DNA of 41,262 nucleotides from DASRRB01 sp036732755 (GTDB lineage Bacteria > Planctomycetota > B15-G4 > SIAN01). Shown here piece by piece: positions 31,100 to 39,963 of this stretch. The stretch spans positions 1-41,262 of the forward strand of contig DAINBU010000036.1 of assembly GCA_036732755.1 (NCBI GenBank), in the 5' to 3' direction. Below the pieces are notes generated by a model that saw nothing but the letters and a program-made list of their open reading frames with translations, searched no databases and was not told the DNA's origin. Each line of letters starts with the position of its first letter. The first letter of the stretch is position 1. Both the position numbers and the translations under genes were made by a program.

Positions 31100-33847
31100 C
31101 TACGGCTTCTGGACGGCGTAGATGCAGATGACGCCGGTCGTCGTGCCGATCTGGTGGCCAGGCGCGTCGGGGCCGGTCGTGCCGGTGAACTTGTAGTTCG
31201 TCGTCCCGTTCAGCGAGAAGTAATAGAACTTGCCGTCGTGCGGATTGTCGATGTCGGCGGCGGTGTTGTCGTCACCGAAGCCCGCGATCAATGCGGGCGG
31301 CGCAGCACCGGTCGTGTCGCCCGCATTGCCCGCGCGCAGCCAGAAGATCTGGCCGAGCGCCATGGCGCCGAGCTTCGACGTCTCCGTGAGGTCGTCGCGG
31401 AAGTAGTAGAGGAGGTCCTGGTACTGGAGATCCGCGAGCTGGGTGCTGATGCCCCAGGACCACGCGCAGCCGAGCGACACGGGGCTCGGCGTGAGCGACT
31501 CGACGAGCTGGTTCGCCGTCGTGTCGGTCGTGAGCTGGATCGCCGTCGTCGGGAAGTTGGCGTCGAAGACCCACGGGTTGCGCGAAGTCGTCCCGTCGAT
31601 CGCCGTCGCGAAGTAGCAGAGCGACGGATACGCCCCGCCGGCGAACGAGAGGTGCCAGTCGAAGTTCTCGCCGTACGCGCCCGGATTGCTGGTGGTCGAC
31701 GTCTTGGCGCCGGCGAAATCGCCGCCGGTGACGTTGATCAGCTTGCCGGTCGCGAGTTCGACCGCCACGAGGTTGGTCTTGCTGAGCGACGAGATGCCGC
31801 GCGAGAAGACCATGTACTTGCCGTTCGGCGAGACGAAGTAGCCCTCGGGGTAGATGGTGCCCTTGACGGTGACCGGGAAGGTCGACGAGCCATTCGTCTG
31901 GGTGACGTTCTGGATGACCTTCGTGGTGTCGTTCCAGGAGAAGAGGTCCATGTCCTTCGTCAAAGCCCCCGTCCACGCGCCGTAGAAGAAGTAGAGGTGC
32001 TCGTTGTCGGGCATGAAGAGGTCGGCGGTCTTCTTGATCTGGCCCACGTGATTGAAGTTGCCCGAATTCGTGATCGGGTTGTTGAACTTGGTCGAGCCGG
32101 CGTCGTCGCCGGCGTTGTCGCCGTTCGAGTCCCTGGTGGTGTAGATGTTGACCTGTTCGGTGAGGGTCCCGTCGTTGCTGTGCATTGCGGTGAGCGCGAG
32201 CAGGGAGCCGTCGGGCGAGAGCGAGGCGTAACCCGACTGGCCGTTGTAGGTGTCGCCCGCGGTGTAGGTCTGCACCTTCGTAGTCAACTCCGGGAACTGC
32301 GTGAGGTTGACGGCCTGCGTCGGCTTGAGCTCGGTCACCGCGTACCAGTCGCCGTTTTTGATGGCATCGGGGAAAGTCGCGCCGCCCGGGACGAACTCGT
32401 CGCCCGCGACGAAGCAGAGCGTCGATCCGCCGCCCGGGCTCACCACGAACGCCTTGTCGGGGATCTGGTCGACCTGCGGAGAGGTGTAGTTGGGGTTGGT
32501 CGGGATCGCGACGATCTGTGACGCCGGCTGCGTCGCCCGGGCATTCACGGTGTACAGCTCGCGCGGAGTGGCGGTCCCGGTGTCGCGCGTGAACCAGAGG
32601 CGGTTGTTCGTGAAGATCTGCCCCTTGACGAAGAGGTTCTTGGTGCCGTTCGGCGTGACGTCGACGATGTCGGTCGGGTTGCCGAGCCCGTCCGTGAACG
32701 GCTTCGAGCAGTCGGTCGCGAACAGGAACATCTGGGGGGTGGTGGCGACGGCGGTGTCGTCGTAGATCGCCGACATCCGCGAGCCGTCGGGGCTGAACGC
32801 CGTCGCGATCTTCCAGGAGTTGTTGACGGGTACCGAGTCCTTCTTGCGCCCGACGACGTAGAAGTCCTCGCCGGGGGTATTGGGGTTCGGCCCCTTGTTC
32901 ACGATCAGGAAGAAGCCTTCCTGCGAGACGTTGTCGTAGCAGCGCATCACCGAGCGCGCGGGGATGTCGTCCGAGGTGCCGAGGGTCCCGTCGTTGCCCG
33001 GCAGCGGCGGCAGCTCGACGCGGCCGTACTCGTAGTTGTCGGCGTTGAACGCCGGCACCTTGTTGCCCTGCCAGCCGACGTCGCGCGCCCGGCGGTTGGC
33101 GCCCGTGCCGTTGATCGAGTGGAGCGCCCAGGGGTTCATGTCCCCCATCGCGATCGAGTCGACCTTGATGTCGAGCAGCACCGGATCGGCCGTGTAGACG
33201 CCGGACGAGGGCGTCCCGTTGGTGAACTCGAGGACCCCGAAGCCCGCGTGGTCCTGCTTCGGGCTGCCGGTCGTCGCCAGCGAGCAGACGACGCGCGCCG
33301 CCGTGGTCGGCGCGCCGAAGGTGACGGCGATCGCGTTCGAGACGTCGGTCGCCGTGGTCGAGCCGGTCTTGAGGACGACCGCCTGGAAGTAGTAGGTCTG
33401 GCCGACGATGTTCTTCGGGATGACGAACGAGAGATTCAGGTGGCCGCCGGAGTCGAGGTGGAGGTTCGGGTTGAAGGGACGGTCGGGCGAGATGTCGACC
33501 GGCGGGTAGTTCGCCTCGACCACCGCGGTGGCGACCCCGGTCGCGACCGGCATCGGCTTCTTGCCGCCGCCGTTGACGGCCAGGTACCAGCCGGTGTTCG
33601 CGCCGTTGTTGGCGAGGGCGACGAAGAGGCCGTAGGGCCGGTTCGCCTGGGCGACGTTGTCGACCTTGACCGTGAGCGTCGACCCGACCGTCGCCGACAC
33701 GGACAAGGTGTTGTTGCTCGAGGTCTGCCCGTTGATCGTGAGGGCCGTGGTCTGACCGAGGGCGGTGCCGGCGAGAGCGAGTGCGGCGACGAGTCCGGCA
33801 GCGGCGCGCAGTCCGGGGATGCCGCACTTCGAGATGTGATCGTTCAC
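31100..33847 (-). CDS. large secreted protein of unknown function
   Basis: The GTG start has GGAGAGG directly upstream and opens a signal peptide (MNDHISKCGIPGLRAAAGLV then AALALAGTALG). The 915-residue protein starts with a beta module (TALTINGQTSSNNTLSVSAT ... PYGLFVALANNG). It continues with repeated TolB/WD40-like propeller strands such as SPDGSRMSAIYDD, LSPDGSLLALTAM and VSPNGKYMVFSRG. It is rich in Thr, Asn, Gly and Asp and poor in Lys, as for an exported beta-rich protein. No catalytic motif is recognised. It may bind surfaces or polymers. It is less GC-rich at the protein level than its neighbours. NAD kinase lies upstream, 290 bp away. Confidence 0.75.
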   Translation of the reverse strand: MNDHISKCGIPGLRAAAGLVAALALAGTALGQTTALTINGQTSSNNTLSVSATVGSTLTVKVDNVAQANRPYGLFVALANNGANTGWYLAVNGGGKKPMPVATGVATAVVEANYPPVDISPDRPFNPNLHLDSGGHLNLSFVIPKNIVGQTYYFQAVVLKTGSTTATDVSNAIAVTFGAPTTAARVVCSLATTGSPKQDHAGFGVLEFTNGTPSSGVYTADPVLLDIKVDSIAMGDMNPWALHSINGTGANRRARDVGWQGNKVPAFNADNYEYGRVELPPLPGNDGTLGTSDDIPARSVMRCYDNVSQEGFFLIVNKGPNPNTPGEDFYVVGRKKDSVPVNNSWKIATAFSPDGSRMSAIYDDTAVATTPQMFLFATDCSKPFTDGLGNPTDIVDVTPNGTKNLFVKGQIFTNNRLWFTRDTGTATPRELYTVNARATQPASQIVAIPTNPNYTSPQVDQIPDKAFVVSPGGGSTLCFVAGDEFVPGGATFPDAIKNGDWYAVTELKPTQAVNLTQFPELTTKVQTYTAGDTYNGQSGYASLSPDGSLLALTAMHSNDGTLTEQVNIYTTRDSNGDNAGDDAGSTKFNNPITNSGNFNHVGQIKKTADLFMPDNEHLYFFYGAWTGALTKDMDLFSWNDTTKVIQNVTQTNGSSTFPVTVKGTIYPEGYFVSPNGKYMVFSRGISSLSKTNLVAVELATGKLINVTGGDFAGAKTSTTSNPGAYGENFDWHLSFAGGAYPSLCYFATAIDGTTSRNPWVFDANFPTTAIQLTTDTTANQLVESLTPSPVSLGCAWSWGISTQLADLQYQDLLYYFRDDLTETSKLGAMALGQIFWLRAGNAGDTTGAAPPALIAGFGDDNTAADIDNPHDGKFYYFSLNGTTNYKFTGTTGPDAPGHQIGTTTGVICIYAVQKP

Positions 33848-34137
33848 GTCCTCTCCATGGCTCGGGGGCTCGGGGGTTCGGGGATCGGGCCCGCGTGCAC
33901 CATCATCCGGCCCGCAGGAGCCTGGACGGTGGACGCGCCTCTCGTCGGTCGCATTTGTCCCTGGGACGAAACCGACGCGCCCCGGGGGGAAAAGCCGCGA
34001 AAGGATAGCAAGCCTTCCCGATTCGGAAACGTCGCGGGGGCTACGGCAGCGACGGCGAACGGGGCCGGGTCGGGACGACCTGCGCGCGGCCGCGATCGCA
34101 ACGCCTGCGCCGACGCCGGGTCGCCGCCGTCCCCGGG
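33848..34137 (-). other. leader region of the secreted-protein gene
   Basis: This 290-bp stretch between nadK and the secreted-protein gene has no supportable gene. A TATCCT box on the minus strand near 34003-34008 could be a -10 element for a long leader. No riboswitch is recognised. Confidence 0.4.
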
Positions 34138-34989
34138 TCAGGCACCGTCCGTAAGGGGCGCCCCCCAGCGCAGCCGCTCGCGGATCGTGCGAAAGCGCGT
34201 CCGCTCGACGACCGAGGCGACGCGCAGGTCCTGCTCCGCCTCGCGCACCTCGACGAGGGTCCCCTCGCGGAGCGGCACCGTCTGCTGGCCGTCGATGGTG
34301 AGCGCCGTCCCGTGGCGCGCCTTGACGACCTCGAGCTCGATCTTCCGGTTGGCGCGCAGCACCAGCGGCCGGTAGGTGAGCGCGTGCGACGCGAGCGGCG
34401 TGATCAGCAGGCAGCGGTCGGTCCGGTCGACGATCGGCCCGCCGGCCGAGAGCGAGTAGGCGGTCGAGCCGACCGGCGTCGCGACGATCATCCCGTCGCC
34501 GCGGTAGCGCGTGACCTGCTCGCCGTCGATGCGCAGGTTCACGTCGACGAGGTGGGCGACGCGCGAGGCGGTCACCACGACCTCGTTCAGCGCGGTGCCG
34601 AGCTCGCGGACGCGTCCGCGCGGCGGGTGGATCCGGCAGCGCAGCCGCAGCCACGACTCGACCGTCCCGCCGCCGCCGAGCAGCCGCGCCAGCCCCGGCT
34701 CCCATTTGCCCGGCTCGAGCTCGGCGAGGTAGCCGAAGGTCCCGAAGCGGATGCCGACGATCGGGACGTCGCGCCCGCCGACGGCGCGCGCCGCCCGCAG
34801 GAACGTCCCGTCGCCGCCCAGCACCACGACGAGGTCGGCCTCGTCGGCCGCGCGCAGCGCGGGCCGGAGCGGCGCGACGAGGACGCGGACGTCGCGCTCC
34901 TCGAGCCAGCGCTGCAGCCGGCTGCGCTCGGCGCCCACGCGCGGGGCGCGCGGGTCAGCGAGCAGCAGAACCGTGGAAAGCGGCTTCAC
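34138..34989 (-). CDS. nadK: NAD kinase
   Basis: The enzyme phosphorylates NAD to NADP. The 283-residue protein (from GTG at 34989, VKPLSTVLLLADPRAP) has VVVLGGDGTFLRAAR with the catalytic GGDGT, LNEVVVTAS with the NE motif, and MIVATPVGSTAYSLSAGGPI, the glycine-rich NAD site. A GTG at 35013 would add eight residues; the shorter form starts like other NAD kinases. The start lies 35 bp inside the end of dxs, so translation is coupled. NADP supply fits with DXP reductoisomerase and other NADPH-using steps after dxs. Confidence 0.95.
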   Translation of the reverse strand: MKPLSTVLLLADPRAPRVGAERSRLQRWLEERDVRVLVAPLRPALRAADEADLVVVLGGDGTFLRAARAVGGRDVPIVGIRFGTFGYLAELEPGKWEPGLARLLGGGGTVESWLRLRCRIHPPRGRVRELGTALNEVVVTASRVAHLVDVNLRIDGEQVTRYRGDGMIVATPVGSTAYSLSAGGPIVDRTDRCLLITPLASHALTYRPLVLRANRKIELEVVKARHGTALTIDGQQTVPLREGTLVEVREAEQDLRVASVVERTRFRTIRERLRWGAPLTDGA

Positions 34990-36934
34990 GCAGGTGTCCC
35001 AGGACGGCGTCACGGATCCCCGACGCGGTGAGCCCGAGCTCGGCGAGGAGCTCGGCGCGGCTGCCGTGCTCGATGAACCGGTCGGGCACGCCGAGCGTCA
35101 GCACGCGCGCGCGCGCGGTGTCGTGCCCGGCGGACTGCCCCGACTCGCGGCGGGCGGCGTGCTCGAGCACCGCCGACCCGAAGCCGCCGGCGAGCGCCGC
35201 CTCCTCGATCGTGACGACGAGGCGGTGGCGCTCGAGCAGCGCGTCGAGCAGCGCGTGGTCGAGCGGCCGCGCGAAGCGCGCGTTGACCACCGTGCAAGAG
35301 CAGCCCTGCGCGTCGAGCAGGGCGGCCGCCTCGAGCGCCGTCTCGCTCATCGGTCCGTACCCGATCAGGGCGACGTCGTCGCCCGCGCGCAGCCGCTCGG
35401 CGCGGCCGAGCTCGATCGGCGCGACCGCGCGGCCCGGCGCCGCGGTCTGCGCCTTGGGGTAGCGGATCGCGATCGGGCCCGGGTGCGCGAGCGCGAAGCG
35501 GACCATCTCCTGCAGCTCGGAGCCGTCGCGCGGCGACATCAGCGTGATGCCCGGGATCGCGCGCAGGAACGCGATGTCGAACAGGCCGTGGTGCGTCGCG
35601 CCGTCGTCGCCGGCGAGCCCGCCGTGCGACATCACGAGCACGACGGGGTTGTGCTGCAGCGCGACCTCCTGGAACACCTGGTCGTAGCCGCGCTGCAGGA
35701 AGGTCGAATAGATGGCGCAGACCGGCCGGCGCCCGCCGATCGTGAGCCCCGACGCGAAGGCGATCCCGTGCTGCTCGGCGATGCCGACGTTGAAGAAGCG
35801 GTCGGGGAACTTCTCGGCGAAGGGCTTGAGCCCGGTCCCGTCGGGCATGCCGGCCGTGATCGCGCAGACGCGCGGATCGTTCTCGGCCTCGCGCACGATC
35901 GCCTCGGAGAAGCACTTGGCGAACTCGTACTTGGGCGGCCCCTTCTTGGCCGGCGCCGCCGCGGGCACCTTGTCGACCTTGCAGGCCGACTCGCCCTCGA
36001 GGACGAAGCTGTCGCCCGGCTTGGCGCCGTGCAGCGCGAGCGGATCCTCCTCGCAGCCCTTCACCCCCTTGCCCTTCACGGTGAGGACGTGCAGCAGCTT
36101 CATGCCGGGCTGCGCGCGCATCGCCTCGAGCACGCTGATCATCCCGCCGAGGTCGTGGCCGTCGAAGATCCCGAAGTACCGGAAGCCCAGCGCGTCGAGC
36201 ACCTGGCCCGGCACGATCACGTGCTTCAGGTGGTCGGCGATGGCGTGCACGGTCTTGTCGAAGCGCTCGCCGATGCGCGGGATCTTCGCGACGAAGTGCT
36301 CGAGCTTCTCGGCGGCGCGCATCGCCGCCGTGTACGGCCGCGACAGGCGGACCTTCGAGAGCACGCGCGAGAGCGAGCCGACCGTCTTCCCGATCGACTG
36401 CTCGTTGTCGTTCAGGATGATCAGCAGATCGCGGTCGAGGTGTCCGGCCGAGTTGAGCGCCTCGAGCGACATGCCCGACACGATGCTCGCGTCGCCGACC
36501 ATGGCGACGACGCGCCGCTTTCCATGTTCAGAGGGGGGGGCGAGGGCGTCGCCGAGGCAGGCGCCGAGCGCCATCGAGATCGCGGTGCCGGCGTGGCCGC
36601 TCGTCATCGCGTCGAAGGGCGACTCGTCCTTGTTCGGGAAGCCGCTGATGCCGCCCTTCTGGCGCAGCGTGTGGAAGCGGTCGAAGCGGCCGGTCAGCAG
36701 CTTGTGCGGATAGCCCTGGTGGCCGGTGTCGAGGAAGAGCCGGTCGTGCGGGAAATCGTAGACGCGGTGCAGCGCGACGGTGAGCTCGACCACCCCCATC
36801 GACGAGCCGAGGTGTCCGCCGTTCTTCGTGACGGTGTCGAGGATCGTGCGGCGGATCTCGGTGCACAGCGCCGGCAGCTCGGCGGCCGGCAGCCGCTTGA
36901 GATCGGCGGGGGAACGGATGCTCTCGAGGATCAT
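34955..36934 (-). CDS. dxs: 1-deoxy-D-xylulose-5-phosphate synthase
   Basis: DXS joins pyruvate and glyceraldehyde 3-phosphate, using thiamine diphosphate, as the first step of the MEP isoprenoid route. The 659-residue protein has GGHLGSSMGVVELTVALH, DTGHQGYPHKLLTGR, the ThDP/Mg motif VGDASIVSGMSLEALN...NDN, NVGIAEQHGIAFASGL with the catalytic Glu, and GDDGATHHGLFDIAFLR. The usual DRAGL before that block reads SHGGL, so the Arg often found there is missing, while IRYPKAQ keeps the later Arg. Activity may be normal. AGGAAGGGAC lies before the ATG. It sits 8 nt after ispA and overlaps nadK. Confidence 0.95.
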   Translation of the reverse strand: MILESIRSPADLKRLPAAELPALCTEIRRTILDTVTKNGGHLGSSMGVVELTVALHRVYDFPHDRLFLDTGHQGYPHKLLTGRFDRFHTLRQKGGISGFPNKDESPFDAMTSGHAGTAISMALGACLGDALAPPSEHGKRRVVAMVGDASIVSGMSLEALNSAGHLDRDLLIILNDNEQSIGKTVGSLSRVLSKVRLSRPYTAAMRAAEKLEHFVAKIPRIGERFDKTVHAIADHLKHVIVPGQVLDALGFRYFGIFDGHDLGGMISVLEAMRAQPGMKLLHVLTVKGKGVKGCEEDPLALHGAKPGDSFVLEGESACKVDKVPAAAPAKKGPPKYEFAKCFSEAIVREAENDPRVCAITAGMPDGTGLKPFAEKFPDRFFNVGIAEQHGIAFASGLTIGGRRPVCAIYSTFLQRGYDQVFQEVALQHNPVVLVMSHGGLAGDDGATHHGLFDIAFLRAIPGITLMSPRDGSELQEMVRFALAHPGPIAIRYPKAQTAAPGRAVAPIELGRAERLRAGDDVALIGYGPMSETALEAAALLDAQGCSCTVVNARFARPLDHALLDALLERHRLVVTIEEAALAGGFGSAVLEHAARRESGQSAGHDTARARVLTLGVPDRFIEHGSRAELLAELGLTASGIRDAVLGHLREAAFHGSAAR

Positions 36935-36942
36935 GTCCCTTC

Positions 36943-37842
36943 CTACGCCACGCGCCGTTCGAGTTCGAGCGCGAGCGCGTCGAGCTCGGCGGGCCGCGGC
37001 AGCTTCGTCGCCGCCTCCCGCGCCCGCGCGGTCAGCTCCGCGGCGCGCGCGCGCGCCGCCGCGATGCCGATCGCCGCGGGATAGGTCAGCTTGCGCCGTT
37101 CGTCGTCCTTGCCCACCGGTTTACCGGTCCGGGACGGATCTCCGCCTTTTCCCAGCAGGTCGTCGACGACCTGGAAGGCGAGCCCGATCGCCTCGCCGAA
37201 CCCGGCGGCGGCGTCGAGCAGCGGCGCGGGGGCCCCGGCGCAGCGCGCCCCACAGCCGACGGCGGCCCGGAAGAGAGCGGCCGTCTTCCTGGCGTGGATC
37301 CAGCGGACGCGCTCCTCGGTCGGGGCCTGCCCCTCGCCGAGGAGGTCGGCCGCCTGCCCGTTCACCATCCCGGCGATGCCGGCGGCGTGCGCGAGGTCGG
37401 CGGCGCAGGGCGCGGCCACGGCGGGCGGGAGCTCGCGCGCCACCACCTCGAATGCCCGCGTGAGCAGCGCGTCGCCGGCGAGGATCGCCATCCCCTCGCC
37501 GAACTTCTTGTGGCAGGTCGGCCGGCCGCGCCGCAGGTCGTCGTCGTCCATGGCGGGCAGGTCGTCGTGGGCGAGCGAGTAGCAGTGGATCAGCTCGAGT
37601 GCGACGGCGGCGGGCAGCGCCGCGTCGGCCGCGCCGCCGCACGCCTCCGCGACCAGCAGGCAGACGAGCGGCCGCATCCGCTTGCCGCCCGAGAAGACGG
37701 CGTACTCCGCCGCCTCGCTCAGCTCGCGCACGAGCTCCTCGTGCGGCGGCAGCAGCCACCGGCGCAGCGCCTCGTCGACGCGATCGCGCAGCGCGGCGAG
37801 CCGCGGCTTCAGCTCCTCGGAAGCGGCCGGCGGCGACCCCAC
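36943..37842 (-). CDS. ispA: polyprenyl diphosphate synthase (FPP/GGPP type)
   Basis: The enzyme condenses IPP with allylic diphosphates to C15 or C20 chains. The 299-residue protein has FSGGKRMRPLVC for IPP binding, the first Asp-rich motif DDLPAMDDDDLRRGRPTCHK, and the second near FQVVDDLLGKGGD. The second motif usually reads DDILD; here its last Asp is Gly, which may shift metal binding to the later Asp. The residues before the first motif (LIHCYSLAHDD) suit a farnesyl or geranylgeranyl product. The GTG start is one base after the rny stop codon. dxs follows in the same operon. Confidence 0.92.
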   Translation of the reverse strand: MGSPPAASEELKPRLAALRDRVDEALRRWLLPPHEELVRELSEAAEYAVFSGGKRMRPLVCLLVAEACGGAADAALPAAVALELIHCYSLAHDDLPAMDDDDLRRGRPTCHKKFGEGMAILAGDALLTRAFEVVARELPPAVAAPCAADLAHAAGIAGMVNGQAADLLGEGQAPTEERVRWIHARKTAALFRAAVGCGARCAGAPAPLLDAAAGFGEAIGLAFQVVDDLLGKGGDPSRTGKPVGKDDERRKLTYPAAIGIAAARARAAELTARAREAATKLPRPAELDALALELERRVA

Positions 37843-37843
37843 G

Positions 37844-39538
37844 TCAGCGTGCGACCTCCACGACCTTGCGCTCGCGGATCAGCGTCACGCGGATCTCGCC
37901 GGGATACGTGAGCTCGTCCTCGATCTTCTTGGCGATGTCGCGCGCGGTCAGCAGCGCCTGCTGGTCGTCGAGCTTGTCGGCGTCGACCAGGACGCGCAGC
38001 TCGCGCCCGGCCTGCACGGCGTAGGCGGAGACGACGCCGGAGAACGACGTCGCGGCCGCCTCGAGCTTCTCGAGCCGCTCGATGTACTGCTCGACGGAGT
38101 CGCGGCGCGCGCCGGGCCGGCCGGCCGAGATCGCGTCGCCGACCTGCGTCAGCACCGCGTAGGTCGACTCGTACGGCATGTCCTCGTGGTGGGCGCCGAT
38201 GGCGTTCCAGATCAGGCGCGGCTCGTCGAAGCGGCGCGCCTGCTCGGCCCCGAGCACCGCGTGGCTGCCGTCGAGCTCGTGCGTGAGCGCCTTGCCGATG
38301 TCGTGCATGAGGCCGCAGCGCTTGCCGATCAGCGGGTCGAGCTTGAGCTCGCTCGAGATCGAGCTCAGGATGTGCGCGATCTCGATCGAGTGCTCCAGCA
38401 CGTTCTGGCCGTAGCTCGTGCGGTACTTGAGGCGCCCGATCAGGTACTGGATCTGCGGGTGGACCTTCAGCAGGCCGAGGTCGGCGCAGGTCTTCTTGCC
38501 GGTGTTGCGGATGTCCTCGTCGATCGCCTTCTTCTCGGTCTCGATCAGCTCCTCGATGCGCGTCGGGTGGATCCGGCCGTCGTTGATCAGCTTCTCGAGC
38601 GCGCGGCGCGCGATCTCGCGGCGCACCATGTCGAAGCAGGAGATCACGATCACGCCGGGCGTGTCGTCGACGATGACGTCGACTCCGGTCGCCTTCTCGA
38701 TCGCGCGGATGTTGCGGCCCTCGCGGCCGATGATCCGCCCCTTCATCTCGTCGCTCGGCAGGTCGATCACCGAGGTGACGGTGTCGGAGACGTAGCGCAC
38801 GGCGCAGCGCTGGATGGCGGTGCCGACGATGCGCTGGGCGAGCTCGTCGGCGCGGTCCTTCTTCTCCTCCTCCTTCTTCTCGAGGTACTTGGCGAGGTCG
38901 GACTGGCACGCCTCCTCGAACCTCTTCATCACGATGTCGCGCGCTTCCTGCGCGGAGAGCTGCGCGATCGAGAGGAGCTTCTGCTCCTCCTCGGCGATCT
39001 TCGCCTTGAGCTCCTCGTCGCGGGTCTTCGCCTCGGCGAGCTGCGTCCCGAGCTTCTCCTTCTCCTCCTCGAGCGTCTTCTCGAGGACGGCGACCTTCTG
39101 CCGCTCCTGGTGCGTCTCGGCTTCACGCCGCGCAAGTCGGCGCTCGACGTCGAGCATCTTCTCCTGCCGTTTGCGCTCCTCCTCGTTCCACGCCGCCTCC
39201 GCCTTGTTGCGCAAGTCGCGGATGTCCGACTCGGCGCGGTTGCGGGCGGTGTTGGCGTGCTGCTCCGCCTGCTGGCGCAGCTGCATCGCCGCCGACTCCG
39301 CCTCGTAGTGGATGCGCTGCGCCTCGAGGCGCGCGCGCTCGACGTCCTCCGGCGGGGCGGCGGCGCGCGGCGCGGACGGCTCGGGCGGCCGCTGCTGCGG
39401 TACGGGCGCCGGAGCGCCGGGCCGCGGTGCGGCGGCCGGAGGCGCTCCCGATCCCTTCTTGCGGCCGAGGACGAAAGCGACGGCGCCCACGAGCGCGGTC
39501 GCGCCTGCGGCGACCGCGACGATCTGCATCGTGTCCAC
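37844..39538 (-). CDS. rny: ribonuclease Y
   Basis: RNase Y is a membrane-anchored endonuclease that starts mRNA decay. The 564-residue protein has an N-terminal membrane helix (IVAVAAGATALVGAVAFVLG), a Pro/Ala-rich spacer to about residue 60, a long coiled coil at about 65-215, the KH domain with KGRIIGREGRNIRAIEKATG, and the HD domain with the metal site LMHDIGKALTHELDGSH. The GTG at 39538 follows AAGGGAG by five bases; an ATG nine bases later is an alternative. It heads the rny-ispA-dxs-nadK operon, preceded by a 355-nt leader and a strong promoter. Confidence 0.96.
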   Translation of the reverse strand: MDTMQIVAVAAGATALVGAVAFVLGRKKGSGAPPAAAPRPGAPAPVPQQRPPEPSAPRAAAPPEDVERARLEAQRIHYEAESAAMQLRQQAEQHANTARNRAESDIRDLRNKAEAAWNEEERKRQEKMLDVERRLARREAETHQERQKVAVLEKTLEEEKEKLGTQLAEAKTRDEELKAKIAEEEQKLLSIAQLSAQEARDIVMKRFEEACQSDLAKYLEKKEEEKKDRADELAQRIVGTAIQRCAVRYVSDTVTSVIDLPSDEMKGRIIGREGRNIRAIEKATGVDVIVDDTPGVIVISCFDMVRREIARRALEKLINDGRIHPTRIEELIETEKKAIDEDIRNTGKKTCADLGLLKVHPQIQYLIGRLKYRTSYGQNVLEHSIEIAHILSSISSELKLDPLIGKRCGLMHDIGKALTHELDGSHAVLGAEQARRFDEPRLIWNAIGAHHEDMPYESTYAVLTQVGDAISAGRPGARRDSVEQYIERLEKLEAAATSFSGVVSAYAVQAGRELRVLVDADKLDDQQALLTARDIAKKIEDELTYPGEIRVTLIRERKVVEVAR

Positions 39539-39893
39539 GAATCTCCCTTCCGAGCCGGCCGCGGGGTCAGGCGCGGCCGCTCCAGGTCGGATCCCGGGGG
39601 CGATGCGCGAGGAGGGAGACGTCCGTTCCGATCAGAGCAGGGGCCGCCGGAGCGTCCGCGGCTGCGGACGGCCCGCGCGTGGCGATCTGCGGCATCGCCA
39701 CCGGCTCCCTGTCTGGCTTCGACCGATCGCAGGAACTCCCGACGGTCTTCGGAAAGTCGCCGAACCGGAACTCGCGTGCGGCGTGCGCAGCACGTGAGAT
39801 CAAGCACCTCGTGGATCGCGTATCGCCGCCGACCGGTCCGCGAATGCGGAGGTCGGCGCAGCCACGGCCCCCCGGGACAGCTGCCGCCGTGGC
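39539..39893 (-). promoter_or_regulatory. long structured 5' leader of rny
   Basis: There is no supportable gene between the promoter and rny. Near the predicted start, GGCGC-CACGGC can pair with GCCGTG-gct-GCGCC (about 39850-39895) as a strong hairpin. A second small hairpin TCCGC-ATTC-GCGGA follows. It could be an autoregulatory target of RNase Y or a separate small RNA. I do not recognise a known RNA family. Confidence 0.5.
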
Positions 39894-39899
39894 GCCGCA

Positions 39900-39928
39900 A
39901 ATATAGGCGCCACAATCGCTTGGACCAA
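39900..39928 (-). promoter_or_regulatory. promoter of the rny-ispA-dxs-nadK operon
   Basis: On the minus strand TTGGTC (39923-39928), a 17-bp spacer and TATATT (39900-39905) form a near-consensus sigma70-type promoter. The AT-rich -10 stands out in this GC-rich DNA. The start is predicted near 39893. Confidence 0.75.
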
Positions 39929-39963
39929 GGTTCTCTTCCCGCCGGCCCGACTTGCAGCGGCCC

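Noticed and set aside
31272..33827. An 851-codon frame overlapping the secreted-protein gene on the same strand.
   Set aside because: It is an Arg-rich shadow. The frame with a signal peptide and propeller-like repeats is the real one.
39567..39803. A 78-codon minus-strand frame in the rny leader.
   Set aside because: It has no ribosome site and no protein-like pattern, and it lies between a promoter and a hairpin-rich leader.
39539..39893. 6S RNA, SRP RNA or RNase P RNA in the rny leader.
   Set aside because: I looked for the conserved SRP loop, the RNase P core and a 6S-type bubble and found none. A simple leader is the safer call.
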